From Deinococcus koreensis (lineage in GTDB: Bacteria; Deinococcota; Deinococci; Deinococcales; Deinococcaceae): 64,000 nt of DNA. The position numbers were made by a program, and so were the translations under genes. Location: NCBI RefSeq assembly GCF_002901445.1, contig NZ_PPPD01000001.1, forward strand, positions 2,362,501-2,426,500. The letters run 5' to 3'. The notes beneath the pieces are model-generated. The model was not told the DNA's origin and searched no databases. It saw only the letters and a program-made list of their open reading frames with translations. Positions 1 through 9,151 of this stretch are shown here, one piece after another. Every line of letters begins with the position of its first letter. The first letter of the stretch is position 1.

Positions 1-1580
1 GCCACCTGAGGATTCAGGCAGGCCTGCGACAGCGTGGTGGCGACGCCGTAGGCGAGATCGACCCCAGCCCCGGGCAGCGGATGCCAGGCCGCGATGTGGA
101 GCGGCCAGAGGTGCCGTTGCCGGGAGCGGCCTCCCTGGGCATCGATCACCAGCACCCGGAGCCCGCTGGCCCCCAGATGGGCCGCCAGCGCCGCGACGAC
201 GGCGCTGGCGCCGGCCCCCTGCGCCTCGGTGGGGGCGCAGACGACCACGGTCGCCTGGGGGGCGCGCGCCAGCAGGGGCATCAGCTGCAGCCGCAGGTAG
301 CCCAGGGCGCCCAGGAACGCCCCGGTTCGGCTGGAGGCCACGGGGCCCTGGCCCGGCAGGGGCAGCTCCCCCAGCACCCGCAGCCTCAGCGCCTCCAGAT
401 CGGCCGCGCCACGAACCCGGCGCTGGAAGCGGTGCAGCAGCAGGGCCGCGCCACTGCTGCCCAGCAGGGCCAGCAGGCCGGCCAGCGCCGCGTCCCGCGA
501 GGGCCGGGGGGCCAGCGGGGTGGTGGGGGTCACGGGCTGCGACACTAGCGTGAGGGTGCCGGCCGCCGACGATTCGAGCAGTCTCAGCTCCCAGATGTTC
601 TGAATCACCTGAGAGCGTGCGGCGCGCCCGGCAGGATCCCGGCCCGTGGCGCCCAGCTGCGCTTCCAGGGTCTGGCGGGCCCGGGTGTACCGCTGACGGG
701 CCCGCTTCGAGTCCCAGGCCAGGAGCGACCGGGCGCCCAGGCCGGCCAGGGTTTTGGCGGTCTGGGGCGAGCCGGCGCGTGCCAGGATCTCGTAGACCCC
801 GCGCTGCTGCTGGTCGACCCGGGAGCGGAGCCGCAGCAGCCCGAAGCGCTGGGCCTTGACCTCGGCGCGCAGATCCGCGGCCAGGGCCTGGATCTCCGGT
901 ACCGGCAGGCTGGTGCCCGGCAGCCGCCGGATGATGTCCTCGACCAGTTCGGTGCTGTGCAGCACTTCCTCGACCGCGCCCGGAGTGACGGGCGGCGCCC
1001 GAACCGAGAATTCCGCCGCCGAGTCGCGCCCGCCGCTGACCGACATCAGGCTGGTCGCTGCCTCGTAGACCCTCGGCTGCGCTCTGGACGACAGGTAGAC
1101 CCCGGCCGTCGCCGCCACGGTGGCCAGCCCGATCCACAAGGCGAAGGGGCGCAGCCGGCGCACGAGCTGCCCCAGCTCGATGTCGTCCCGCTCGGCGGCG
1201 GGGCTGACGGGGGTGAAGGGCGGCTCGGTGTCCGGGGGAGGCACAGTGTCCAGGGGAGGCACAGTGCTCATAGTAGACACGCTCAGCGGAGGCGCAGTGT
1301 TCATATCCGGCGCAGTGTGGATGCCAGTCGCAGTGTCCATACCCGGCACGGTGCCTTTATCCGGCAGAGTGGCTCCATCCGGCACGGTGTCCATGGGGGG
1401 CGCGGCCTCAGTCGGAGCCTCGGTGGTGACCGGACGCATGGTCATGACAGACGGCATGGTGCTCGTCGCAGAGCCAGGAAGCGGCGCGGAAGAAGGTTCA
1501 GCCAGGGTCGTGGCGCCCGGATATGGGCCGCCAGGCGTGACCTGAAGCACTCCGGCTAATACCTTCAGCGCCCTGCTCAC
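1..1580 (-). CDS. Wzz/tyrosine-kinase-like polysaccharide chain-length protein, truncated by window edge
   Basis: The frame stays open from a GTG at 1580 to the left edge, so the C-terminus is missing. The GTG follows an AGGAGG that sits directly after the stop of the upstream gene, suggesting translational coupling; an ATG at 1457 is an alternative. A threonine/proline-rich segment of hexapeptide repeats (TVPPLD type, encoded at 1240-1410) precedes a membrane segment (LWIGLATVAATAGVYL, about residue 143). A Wzz-like periplasmic region and a second membrane segment near residue 363 follow. The cytoplasmic domain resembles CpsD/CapB ATPases: VLVIDAQ matches the A' motif, but the Walker A position reads EAQGAGASAVV and has no lysine. 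It is a paralogue of the next gene. A role in export or chain-length control of the polysaccharide made by this operon is inferred; kinase activity is doubtful. Confidence 0.75.
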   Translation of the reverse strand, partial: MSRALKVLAGVLQVTPGGPYPGATTLAEPSSAPLPGSATSTMPSVMTMRPVTTEAPTEAAPPMDTVPDGATLPDKGTVPGMDTATGIHTAPDMNTAPPLSVSTMSTVPPLDTVPPPDTEPPFTPVSPAAERDDIELGQLVRRLRPFALWIGLATVAATAGVYLSSRAQPRVYEAATSLMSVSGGRDSAAEFSVRAPPVTPGAVEEVLHSTELVEDIIRRLPGTSLPVPEIQALAADLRAEVKAQRFGLLRLRSRVDQQQRGVYEILARAGSPQTAKTLAGLGARSLLAWDSKRARQRYTRARQTLEAQLGATGRDPAGRAARSQVIQNIWELRLLESSAAGTLTLVSQPVTPTTPLAPRPSRDAALAGLLALLGSSGAALLLHRFQRRVRGAADLEALRLRVLGELPLPGQGPVASSRTGAFLGALGYLRLQLMPLLARAPQATVVVCAPTEAQGAGASAVVAALAAHLGASGLRVLVIDAQGGRSRQRHLWPLHIAAWHPLPGAGVDLAYGVATTLSQACLNPQV

Positions 1581-1587
1581 AGCCTCC

Positions 1588-3315
1588 TCACAGCCCCTCG
1601 GAGTCGGCGGCCGCGCGGCGCAGGGCGGGTTCCTGACCCCGTGAGCGGGCCGCGAGGGCGCCCAGCCAGGTCTGCGACACATTGCTCCAGACCACGCCCA
1701 GCACCCCGGCCGCCGAATCTGGCACGGCGTCCGGCACCGTGCCGAGCGTGCCCCCCCGGTTCTCGGTGTCGTCGACCAGCAGCAGCAGGCTCCGGCGTCC
1801 GCCGCCCAGCAGCGCCGCGTCCTGGGAGACCGACAGGGCCGGAGCGTCGATCAGCACGGTGTCGTAGGCCTCCCCCCAGCGGGAGAGCAGCAGGTCGAGC
1901 TGTTCCACCTGGGCGAGCGCGAAGGCGGCGCGTGGGGTGTCCGGGCCACCCAGCAGATCGATCCCTGGAGCCACGTTGCGCGCCCGCGCGCCCTCCGGGG
2001 CGAGCAGCGCCTCTGCCAGCGTCGAGGCGGGCGGCGCCTTGTCGCTGGCGCCACTGAGCGGCTGCCAGCGCGGCTCGACATTCCACAGCTGGGCCTGCGC
2101 CGGATGGGGCTGCGCGTCGATCAGCAGCACGCGCTGTCCGGTCTCGGCGAGGCTGCAGGCCAGCAGCGCCGTGACGGTGCTCTGATCCGTGGTGGGGCGC
2201 GGCGCCGTGAGCACCACCCGCCGCGTGCCCGGGGGCAGCTGGGCCAGCAGGTTGCTCCGCAGCAGGCTGACGGCGCGGCGCAGCGAGGCCGGCCAGCTGG
2301 CGATAGGCTGCGCCGCCGACTGATTGAGGTGCAGTTCGGTGGGCCCGAAGCGGGGCAGCCAGCCCAGTTCGGGAACGCCCCGGAGCGGCCGGCCGCGGCC
2401 ACGTGCCCGTCCCGTTGGCCAGAGGGCGGCCAGCACGGTGCCCAGCAGGGTCGCCAGCACGAAGGTCAGCACCGTGCGGCGCAGGGGCGAGGCCGACACC
2501 GGCCGGGCGGGCGCCACCGCCGACGCCAGCGGGGACAGGGTGCCGCTGGCCGCCTCCTGCACCTGCTCCAGCTGCGCAAGCCGGTCGCTGGCCCCCTGCC
2601 GGGCCTGGAGCAGCGCCTGGCGCCGCCCGATGTCCGGCGTGGCGGCCAAGCGGCGATCCACCGAGGCGAGGTAGCTGCGCAGGCTGCGCTGCAGGCGGGT
2701 CACGCTCTGCACGGCGCGCGCCTGATCCCAGGCCAGCAGCGCGTCCACCGCGGTATCGGCCAGCACCTTGGCCTCCTGCGGGCTCCCGCCCCGGGCCGCC
2801 ACGATGTAGGTGCCGCCCTGCTGATCGTTGAGCTGCGCCCGGACGCCCAGGCGGGCGAAGTCCTGCTCGCTCAGCTCGCGGCGCAGATCGGCCGACAGGC
2901 GGGCCACCGTGTCGGCGTCCAGGCCGCTGCGGCGCAGGCGGATGATCATGTCCTGCACCAGGGACTGGCTGTGCAGCGCCTGTTCGACCGCGCCGCTGGG
3001 CAGGGCCGGGGCCGTCGTGACCACCGAATCGGCCGTCTCGCCGGGAGCCGCCATCAGGCTGCTCACCGCCTGATACTGGGGCGGCTGACGGGCCAGGGAG
3101 GCGTAGGTGCCCAGGGTCAGCAGCGCCGCGCCGCCCAGGATCAGCGGCGCACGGGACAGGAAAGCATTCAGGAAGCGCTGAGCGCTCCAGTCGGGTGGGG
3201 TGTGGGGACGGGCAGGAAGCAAGTGATACCTCGGCAAAGGGGCGGGACAGAAGACGGGACAGCGGACGGGGCAGACGCGGGGTGGGCAGGGTGCAAGGGT
3301 GGGTGAGTCTGGCAC
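1588..3315 (-). CDS. Wzz/tyrosine-kinase-like polysaccharide chain-length protein with degenerate Walker A
   Basis: 575 residues from a GTG at 3315; the start is uncertain because no clear ribosome site precedes it and the first 40 residues look unstructured. Membrane segments lie at about residues 56-74 and 281-299 and bracket a Wzz-type periplasmic domain. A CpsD/CapB-type ATPase domain follows. The A' motif is VLLIDAQ (usual IDAD) and the Walker B-like motif is YDTVLIDAP near residue 484. The Walker A segment reads APRPTTDQST, with no GKS/T lysine, and the tail has no tyrosines. BY-kinases normally have both, so this is probably a pseudokinase that keeps the structural co-polymerase role. 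It lies downstream of the glycosyltransferases and 7 bases before its paralogue. Confidence 0.8.
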   Translation of the reverse strand: MPDSPTLAPCPPRVCPVRCPVFCPAPLPRYHLLPARPHTPPDWSAQRFLNAFLSRAPLILGGAALLTLGTYASLARQPPQYQAVSSLMAAPGETADSVVTTAPALPSGAVEQALHSQSLVQDMIIRLRRSGLDADTVARLSADLRRELSEQDFARLGVRAQLNDQQGGTYIVAARGGSPQEAKVLADTAVDALLAWDQARAVQSVTRLQRSLRSYLASVDRRLAATPDIGRRQALLQARQGASDRLAQLEQVQEAASGTLSPLASAVAPARPVSASPLRRTVLTFVLATLLGTVLAALWPTGRARGRGRPLRGVPELGWLPRFGPTELHLNQSAAQPIASWPASLRRAVSLLRSNLLAQLPPGTRRVVLTAPRPTTDQSTVTALLACSLAETGQRVLLIDAQPHPAQAQLWNVEPRWQPLSGASDKAPPASTLAEALLAPEGARARNVAPGIDLLGGPDTPRAAFALAQVEQLDLLLSRWGEAYDTVLIDAPALSVSQDAALLGGGRRSLLLLVDDTENRGGTLGTVPDAVPDSAAGVLGVVWSNVSQTWLGALAARSRGQEPALRRAAADSEGL

Positions 3316-3421
3316 GGCCAGGGGCGGCCGCGATCTGACCCCAGGTGTAGCAGCCCAGGCATAACGGGAACATCAACGTGGAGGGTGAAAACGGGTGCCC
3401 CAGACCGGGGGTGGGGGGAGG

Positions 3422-4684
3422 TCACCCTGGCGGCTGCCCGGTGATGTCGGGGGTGGCTGGTGCCCGCCGGCCTCCACCTGCACGGCCTGCGTCCGGACTG
3501 CCAGCATCCGGACTGCCGGCGCCTCGTGGGGCCGCGTCCGGGGCCGCCGTCGCCGGGCTGGTCAGGGGCCGGCCCAGCACCTGCTGGTAGACCTCCAGGG
3601 TCTGGGCAAACATCCGCGTGAAGGTGAACTGCTCCAGAAAGACCTCGCGGCCCCGGTCGCCCAGCCGCTGACGCTCCTGCGGCGAGCCGATCAGCCCGGC
3701 CAGGGCGAGGCGCAGCGCGTCCACGTCGGCGGGCGGCACCACCCGGCCGGTCACGCCGTCCTCGACCGATTCGCGCACCCCCCCGACGTCCGAGGCCACC
3801 ACCGGCAGGCCCGCGCGCATGGCCTCCAGGATGGAGCGTGGAAAGCCCTCCCAGTGGGTGGCCAGCACGAAGATCTGGGCCGATCTCAGGCGCTCGGCCA
3901 CGTCGCTGCGGGCGCCCAGGAACTGCACCCGGGCGGCGAGGCCCAGCTCGGCGGCCAGCGCCATTGTCTGGGCTTCCAGGGGGCCGTCCCCGATCAGCTC
4001 CAGCGTCCAGGGCAGGGTCTGCAGGCCGGCCAGGGCGCGCAGCAGGGTGGCGTGATCCTTCTGCTCCTGGAAGCGCGCCACCATGACCAATGTGGGGGGG
4101 GCGTGCTGCGGCCGGGCCAGGGCGTCGCCGGACAGCAGCGGCATGCCGTTGTGCACCGTGACCAGCCGGTGGGCCGGGGCCACGCGCCGCCGCAGGGCGA
4201 GCTGCCGGTCGTGCTCGGAGACCGTGATGATCCGCCGGCTCAGGGGAGCGAGCAGCCGCTCGGCCAGCGTGTAGAACCGCCGCTGACTCTCCGGCACGCC
4301 CTCGGTGAAGGCCCAGCCGTGCGCGGTGAACAGCGCCGGCACCCCCAGCGAGCGCGCGGCGAGGCGGCCCAGCAGCCCCGCCTTCGAGGAGTGCGTGGAC
4401 ACCAGATCGGGCCGCAGTTCGGCCAGCACGCCCCTGAGCTCCAGCAGCGCGCGGCCCTCCTGGCGGGGGCGGATCTCACGGGTCAGGAACTGCAGGCTGC
4501 GAAAGGGGATACCGGCGCGCTCCAGCTCGGCCGTGTAGGCGCCCGCACCCCCGACGACCACGGTGACGTGGTGGCCCAGCGCCATCAGCTGCCGGGAGAG
4601 GTCGCGCACGTGGATGTGGGCGCCCCCCACCGAATCTCCACGGGTGATGACGAAGACGATCTTCAGTCCTTGCTCCTGCTTCAT
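3422..4684 (-). CDS. Glycosyltransferase family 4
   Basis: 420 residues, GT-B fold. The N-terminus MKQEQGLKIVFVITRGDSVG contains the glycine-rich acceptor loop (SVGGAHIHVRDLS). The C-terminal nucleotide-sugar domain has MVARFQEQKDHATLLRA and the EGFPRSILEAMRAGLPVVAS motif with the EX7E glutamates. It should add a hexose or similar sugar to a lipid-linked repeat unit at the inner face of the membrane; the donor and acceptor cannot be read from sequence. Its ATG overlaps the upstream glycosyltransferase stop by 4 bases. The C-terminal tail is alanine/glycine rich and carries a 15-base duplication encoding GSPDA twice. Confidence 0.88.
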   Translation of the reverse strand: MKQEQGLKIVFVITRGDSVGGAHIHVRDLSRQLMALGHHVTVVVGGAGAYTAELERAGIPFRSLQFLTREIRPRQEGRALLELRGVLAELRPDLVSTHSSKAGLLGRLAARSLGVPALFTAHGWAFTEGVPESQRRFYTLAERLLAPLSRRIITVSEHDRQLALRRRVAPAHRLVTVHNGMPLLSGDALARPQHAPPTLVMVARFQEQKDHATLLRALAGLQTLPWTLELIGDGPLEAQTMALAAELGLAARVQFLGARSDVAERLRSAQIFVLATHWEGFPRSILEAMRAGLPVVASDVGGVRESVEDGVTGRVVPPADVDALRLALAGLIGSPQERQRLGDRGREVFLEQFTFTRMFAQTLEVYQQVLGRPLTSPATAAPDAAPRGAGSPDAGSPDAGRAGGGRRAPATPDITGQPPG

Positions 4685-5865
4685 TCCTGGCTCCCGGCCG
4701 GGGTCTGCCGGCGACGCAGCACTCCTGCGTAGATCTCTTCCCAGTCGTTCAGCACGCTGTCCAAGCCGAAATGGCGTTCGATGTGGTCGCGGGCGGCCTC
4801 GCCCATCTGTGTCCTGTCGTGGGCCGGAATCGCCATCAGACGGGCCATCGCCGCGGCCAGGGCGGCCGGGTCGTTCGGGGGCACCAGCAGGCCGCTGCGC
4901 TCATGCAGCACGGCGTCCGGCACGCTGCCCACGGCGGTGGAGACCACCGGCAGCCGCGCCGCGCCGGCCTCCAGCAGCACCATCGGCAGGCCCTCCCAGG
5001 CGGAGGCCATCAGGTAGCCGTCGGCGCCGGCGAGCAGCGCGGGGACGTCCTGGCGGGCGCCCAGGAAACGCACCCGCTGGGCGAGGCCCAGCGCCTGCGC
5101 CTGGGCCCGCGCCGCCTCCAGACCCCGGCCCTCGCCCACGATGTCCAGCCGCGCCCCCGGCCAGTCGGCCGAGGCCTGCGCGAAGGCCCGCAGCATGGTC
5201 GGATAGTCCTTGGCCTCCTCGAAACGTCCGACCGCGATCCACGAGAAGGGGCCGGCCCTCCCGGTGCTGGGGGCGTCGCTGCCGCTGTCTACCGACATGG
5301 CGGGCTGGTCATGGGCGGGCCGGTCATGGGGGGCCCGGTCACAGGTGGCCCGGTCGAAGGCGGCCAGATCCAGTCCGTTCGCCACGTAGCGCAGCTTGCC
5401 CGCCGGCGCGGCCCGGGTGTCCAGATAACGCTGCAGGGCCAGGCGGCTGACACTGGTGGTCAGGTCGCACAGCCCGTCCGTGAGGCGGTAGGCCTGCAGC
5501 GACCAGCGCCCGCCCTCGCGCACCGAATGACCGGTCGAGATCAGCGCCGGCACCGGACACAGCAGCCGGCTCAGGCGCGCGAGCAGGTTGGCATGGACGA
5601 GGTGGCTGTGCAGCACGTCCGGGCGGACACGGGCGCTGGCGCGGGCCACGCCCAGCACCGCCCGCAGCAGGCCGGCCCGGCCACGAATGTTCAGCGACTG
5701 CACGTCCAGGCCGTCCTGGGCCGCCAGCTGCGCGACCGGCCCGGGGGGCGCGAACGACAGGATCTGCACCTCATGGCCGCGCCGCCGCATCCCGCGCGCC
5801 AGGCTGAGCACCTGCATGTCGGCGCCGCCCAGGCCCATGCTGGTGGAGACGTACAGGATCTTCAC
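4681..5865 (-). CDS. Glycosyltransferase family 4
   Basis: 394 residues from a GTG preceded by GGAG. GT-B glycosyltransferase: N-terminal MKILYVSTSMGLGGADMQVL has the usual glycine loop, and the C-terminal domain has AVGRFEEAKDYPTMLRAFA and EGLPMVLLEAGAARLPVVST. Between the two domains the protein carries a low-complexity stretch, DRATC-DRAPH-DRPAH-DQPAM, encoded by four 15-base tandem repeats at 5296-5355. This probably forms a surface loop. The sequence just before the start contains an 18-base duplication of the GTGGAGCGAAC segment that includes the ribosome site. It belongs to the same operon, 63 bases after the preceding gene. Confidence 0.88.
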   Translation of the reverse strand: MKILYVSTSMGLGGADMQVLSLARGMRRRGHEVQILSFAPPGPVAQLAAQDGLDVQSLNIRGRAGLLRAVLGVARASARVRPDVLHSHLVHANLLARLSRLLCPVPALISTGHSVREGGRWSLQAYRLTDGLCDLTTSVSRLALQRYLDTRAAPAGKLRYVANGLDLAAFDRATCDRAPHDRPAHDQPAMSVDSGSDAPSTGRAGPFSWIAVGRFEEAKDYPTMLRAFAQASADWPGARLDIVGEGRGLEAARAQAQALGLAQRVRFLGARQDVPALLAGADGYLMASAWEGLPMVLLEAGAARLPVVSTAVGSVPDAVLHERSGLLVPPNDPAALAAAMARLMAIPAHDRTQMGEAARDHIERHFGLDSVLNDWEEIYAGVLRRRQTPAGSQE

Positions 5866-5928
5866 CGTGTTCGCTCCACGCTCTGCGTTCGCTCCACCAG
5901 GCTGTCGACCAGTCTGTTCACGGCGCCC

Positions 5929-6765
5929 TCAGGTGTCCTGCTCGCTGGACCGCCCGAGCAGGCGGCGCACGGTGCGCTTGGCCCCGGTGGGCAGGTAGCC
6001 GTAGACCAGCCGGCCCAGCGGATAGACGTAGCTGGACGCGGGCAGCCGCAGCTGGCGGATCGCCTGCACCTGCACGCGGGCCAGGCTGCGCTGGCGCTTC
6101 ATGTAGCTGAAGTTGCGGTGCCAGTAGCTGGCGGCGTAGACGTAATGCTCCCCCAGCACCTCGGGCAGGTTCGCCAGCTCCCAGCCGCCGCGCGCCATGC
6201 CGATCCACAGCGCCAGATCCTCGATGTCGTCCTGCACGGGGTAGCCGCCGGCCTGCAGCCACGCGGCGCGGCGGAACATCACCATGGTGTGCGCGAAGGG
6301 GATGGAGCGGGCCATGGCCCGGCGCAGGCCGGCGTGATCCGTGGGCGGCTGGCGCACATAGCGTTCGGCGCGGTTCTCGTCGATCAGCACGTAATGCGCG
6401 CCCACCACGCCGACCCGGGGGTGGGCCTCCAGGAAGCGGCTCTGCTGGAGCAGCCGCTCCGGGTAGCTCACGTCGTCGAAATCCTGGATGGCGATGTACT
6501 CGCCCCGCGCCTCCCCGACAGCCCGGTTCAGGGCCTGCGCCCGCCCCAGGCGCCCCGGCGAGAGCACCCGCACCCGGGGATCGCGGGCGGCCAGCTCGGC
6601 CAGCAGGCGAGGCGTCGCGTCGCTGGAGCCGTCGTCGAGGATGATCCATTCGAAGTCGGTCAGGGACTGGGCCAGGATCGACGGCGGAGACTGGTCGAAA
6701 AACCGCTCGCCGTTGTAGACGGTGGTCACCACGCTGACCTTGATTCCAGGACGGGGGTCGTTCAT
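5929..6765 (-). CDS. Glycosyltransferase family 2
   Basis: 278 residues from the ATG at 6765, which overlaps the upstream ligase stop by 4 bases (ATGA). GT-A fold: KVSVVTTVYNGERFF at the N-terminus, then ILDDGSSDATPRLL (nucleotide binding) and IQDFDDVSYPERL, which carries the DXD-like metal site. No membrane segments are apparent, so it is likely a cytoplasmic or peripheral enzyme adding a sugar from a nucleotide donor to the lipid-linked unit. An upstream extension of the open frame is shadow sequence inside the ligase gene and is not used here. Confidence 0.88.
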   Translation of the reverse strand: MNDPRPGIKVSVVTTVYNGERFFDQSPPSILAQSLTDFEWIILDDGSSDATPRLLAELAARDPRVRVLSPGRLGRAQALNRAVGEARGEYIAIQDFDDVSYPERLLQQSRFLEAHPRVGVVGAHYVLIDENRAERYVRQPPTDHAGLRRAMARSIPFAHTMVMFRRAAWLQAGGYPVQDDIEDLALWIGMARGGWELANLPEVLGEHYVYAASYWHRNFSYMKRQRSLARVQVQAIRQLRLPASSYVYPLGRLVYGYLPTGAKRTVRRLLGRSSEQDT

Positions 6766-8048
6766 GCCGGGCCTTCCTTTGCGGGGTCGTGCTGCGGCGC
6801 GGCGGGGCCTGCCCAGGCCCCCGGCAGCGCCGCCGGGCGGCTCAGCCGCACCGAACACAGGGCGAGGGCGGGCAGCACCCAGGTGAGCTTGCGGTGGTTC
6901 CAGGTCAGCGTGAAGGTGCCCACCGCCAGGCAGGCCAGGCAGGCCAGCCACATCGGGCGCAGGGAGCCGCGCATCTGAAGGACACCCAGCAGCAGGGAGA
7001 TCAGGTACAGGCTGAACAGCAGCGCGCCGACCACGCCTTCCTCGACCGCCACGGTGATCAGGGTGTTGTGCGCCACGATGGCCTGCCCGAAATAGGGCGC
7101 CAGATCGTCGGCGAAGCGCCCCACCCCCAGCCCGAGGATCGGCGAGTCGCCGGCCAGCGTCCAGGCGGCTTCCCAGATGTCGCGCCGGTCGTTCAGGTTG
7201 CCGCTGGTGAGCTCGCTGCCGATGGTGCTCAGGCGCGCCACCGAGTCCGGCGCGAGCTGCGTGGCCGTCCAGACGCCCAGGCCCAGCGCGGCCAGCAGCC
7301 CCAGCCGGGCCGCCGGGCGGAAGCTGGCGGTGAACCACACGTCGTGCAGCACGTACAGCAGGCTGAAGGCGTAGGCGATCAGGGCGGCGCGGGAGCTGGT
7401 CAGCACCAGCGGCGCCAGACAGGCCAGCGGGTAGCTCAGCAGGGCCCACCGCAGGGCCGGCAGCCGCACCTGTTTGGCCGTCCACCACGCCAGCGGCACC
7501 GAGAGCGAGAGGATCAGCCCGAGGTCGTTGGGGTCGAAGTTGCCGCCCGAGTAGCGCTCGTAGAAGCGCACGGGCTGCTGGCCCAGGAAATTCACGATGG
7601 TCAGGACGACGCCCACGTAGGCCCCGGCGACCACCGAGACCAGGGCGGCGATCAGGTGCTGGCGCGTGCGGACCTGATCCCACAGCAGCAGCACGATCAC
7701 GCCCAGCTGCAGGCTGGTGATGGCCGTTCCGAACGACGACTGCAGATCCAGCCGCACGAAATAGCTGGCCGCCGTGTACAGCAGGTACGCCAGCATCAGC
7801 GCCAGCGTGGTCGTGAGCTTCGCGATGCGCCCCCGGCCGAGCAGCGCCAGCAGCCAGCCCAGCACGGCCAGCCCGCCCAGCAGCCGGCCGACCGTGCCCA
7901 GGCCGCTGACCAGCACGGCGTTTTCCCAGGACAGGCTGAAGAGGAACAGGCAGGTCAGCAGCAGCGGCCCGAGCACCAGCAGGGAGCTGGAGCGGAGGCT
8001 GGCGCCCGCCGCCGTGGCCTGTGCGTGACCTGGCGCACCGGAGGTCAT
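6762..8048 (-). CDS. O-antigen ligase / Wzy-type polymerase family membrane protein
   Basis: 428 residues, about ten hydrophobic segments (for example SSLLVLGPLLLTCLFLFSL and LLFSLYLISLLLGVL). The pattern AHNTLITVAVEEGVVGALLF matches the conserved C-terminal block of the Wzy_C/O-antigen ligase family, where the histidine is essential. A large loop carrying NDRRDIWEAAW precedes it. It either polymerises repeat units outside the membrane or transfers the glycan to its acceptor; sequence alone does not separate the two, but with a flippase and Wzz-like proteins in the operon a Wzy polymerase role is reasonable. ATG at 8048 overlaps the upstream gene stop. Confidence 0.85.
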   Translation of the reverse strand: MTSGAPGHAQATAAGASLRSSSLLVLGPLLLTCLFLFSLSWENAVLVSGLGTVGRLLGGLAVLGWLLALLGRGRIAKLTTTLALMLAYLLYTAASYFVRLDLQSSFGTAITSLQLGVIVLLLWDQVRTRQHLIAALVSVVAGAYVGVVLTIVNFLGQQPVRFYERYSGGNFDPNDLGLILSLSVPLAWWTAKQVRLPALRWALLSYPLACLAPLVLTSSRAALIAYAFSLLYVLHDVWFTASFRPAARLGLLAALGLGVWTATQLAPDSVARLSTIGSELTSGNLNDRRDIWEAAWTLAGDSPILGLGVGRFADDLAPYFGQAIVAHNTLITVAVEEGVVGALLFSLYLISLLLGVLQMRGSLRPMWLACLACLAVGTFTLTWNHRKLTWVLPALALCSVRLSRPAALPGAWAGPAAPQHDPAKEGPA

Positions 8049-9151
8049 AACAGCAGCTCCAGGTAGCGCTGGGCGGGGTAGCTCATGCCGAAGGGCCGGA
8101 GGTCGGCGGCGGGCTGACCGCCGGCCTCCAGCGCGGCCAGGATGCCCTGGGAGAGCGCGCCCACATCGCCCACCGGCACCAGCGTGCCGCTGCGGGCGCG
8201 GGCCAGGATCTCGGCCGGGCCGTGCGGACAGTCCGTGGAGACCACCGCCGTGCCCAGCGCCAGGGCCTCGATTAAAACCGTGGGCAGCCCCTCGTAGCGC
8301 GAGGAGAGAGCGAACACCGCCGAGCGGGCCATGTAGGCGTAGGGGTTGCGCAGGTGTCCGGGCAGCCAGACCTCGTCCTGCAGCCCCAGTTCGCGGATCA
8401 GCTTTTCCAGGGCGGGCCGCTCGTCGCCCTCGCCCAGGATCGCCAGCCGCGCGGGGCGGGTGCGGCGCAGCTGCGCGAAGGCGCGGATCAGGGTGGCGTG
8501 ATCCTTCTGGTAGATCAGCCGCCCCACGCCCAGAATCACGGGCGGCTGTCCCGGCGCGAACCAGGGATGGTCGACGGCCTCGGCGCCCATCTGCTCCAGG
8601 TCGGGCGCGATCACCGGGTTGTAGACCACCTCGATCTGACTGCGCCGCCGCCCGGTGACCCGGCTGAAGTCGTCTGCCACGCCCTCGGAGACGGCGATCA
8701 CCGCCCCGGCCAGCGGATAGATGCGCCGCACCAGGGTCGGGGTCAGCCGGTCGCGCCAGCCGCTCGCCTGCGCGATCTCCCGCGAGAGCGTGTTGTGGAT
8801 GGTCACGACCATGCGGGTCGGCACCCACGCCAGCTGCCGGGCCACCAGGGCCACGATGTTGGCGTGGTCGAGGGCGCTGAGCAGGGCGTGGGGCCGCTCG
8901 CGGCGCAGGTAACGGATCAGGCCCGGCAGGCTGCGGAGGGTCTGCGCGCTGCCGAGATCCACCACCCGCACCTCGGGCGGCAGGTCGTCGAGGTAGATCC
9001 CCTCCGCCCGGGCGAGCACGAAGTCCACCGGATGGCCGCGCTCGACGAAGCCGCGCGCCAGGTTCACCATCACCCGTTCGGCGCCGCCGGGGGTCAGGGT
9101 GGGCATGAACAGGGCGATGCGGCGGGCCTCGGCCGGCTCCGGGATCGTCAC
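8045..9151 (-). CDS. Glycosyltransferase family 4
   Basis: 368 residues. I choose the GTG at 9151 because it makes a 4-base GTGA overlap with the flippase stop and gives the typical N-terminus (ALFMPTLTPGGAERVMVNLA). The C-terminal domain contains ILGVGRLIYQKDHATLIRA and SSRYEGLPTVLIEALALGTA, the GT4 donor-binding blocks with the EX7E motif. It likely adds one sugar of the exopolysaccharide repeat. Longer upstream frame is overlap with the flippase gene. Confidence 0.88.
   Translation of the reverse strand: MTIPEPAEARRIALFMPTLTPGGAERVMVNLARGFVERGHPVDFVLARAEGIYLDDLPPEVRVVDLGSAQTLRSLPGLIRYLRRERPHALLSALDHANIVALVARQLAWVPTRMVVTIHNTLSREIAQASGWRDRLTPTLVRRIYPLAGAVIAVSEGVADDFSRVTGRRRSQIEVVYNPVIAPDLEQMGAEAVDHPWFAPGQPPVILGVGRLIYQKDHATLIRAFAQLRRTRPARLAILGEGDERPALEKLIRELGLQDEVWLPGHLRNPYAYMARSAVFALSSRYEGLPTVLIEALALGTAVVSTDCPHGPAEILARARSGTLVPVGDVGALSQGILAALEAGGQPAADLRPFGMSYPAQRYLELLL

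Noticed and set aside
1120..1545. Plus-strand 141-codon frame with GTVS repeats
   Set aside because: It is the reverse of the repeat-rich N-terminus of the Wzz-like gene, which has a better start, ribosome site and domain content.
2104..3306. Long plus-strand open frames over the polysaccharide operon (also 3395-4732, 4771-6978, 6789-8066)
   Set aside because: They mirror the minus-strand genes, are rich in Q, G, R, H and P with no domains, and are typical antisense shadows of GC-rich genes.
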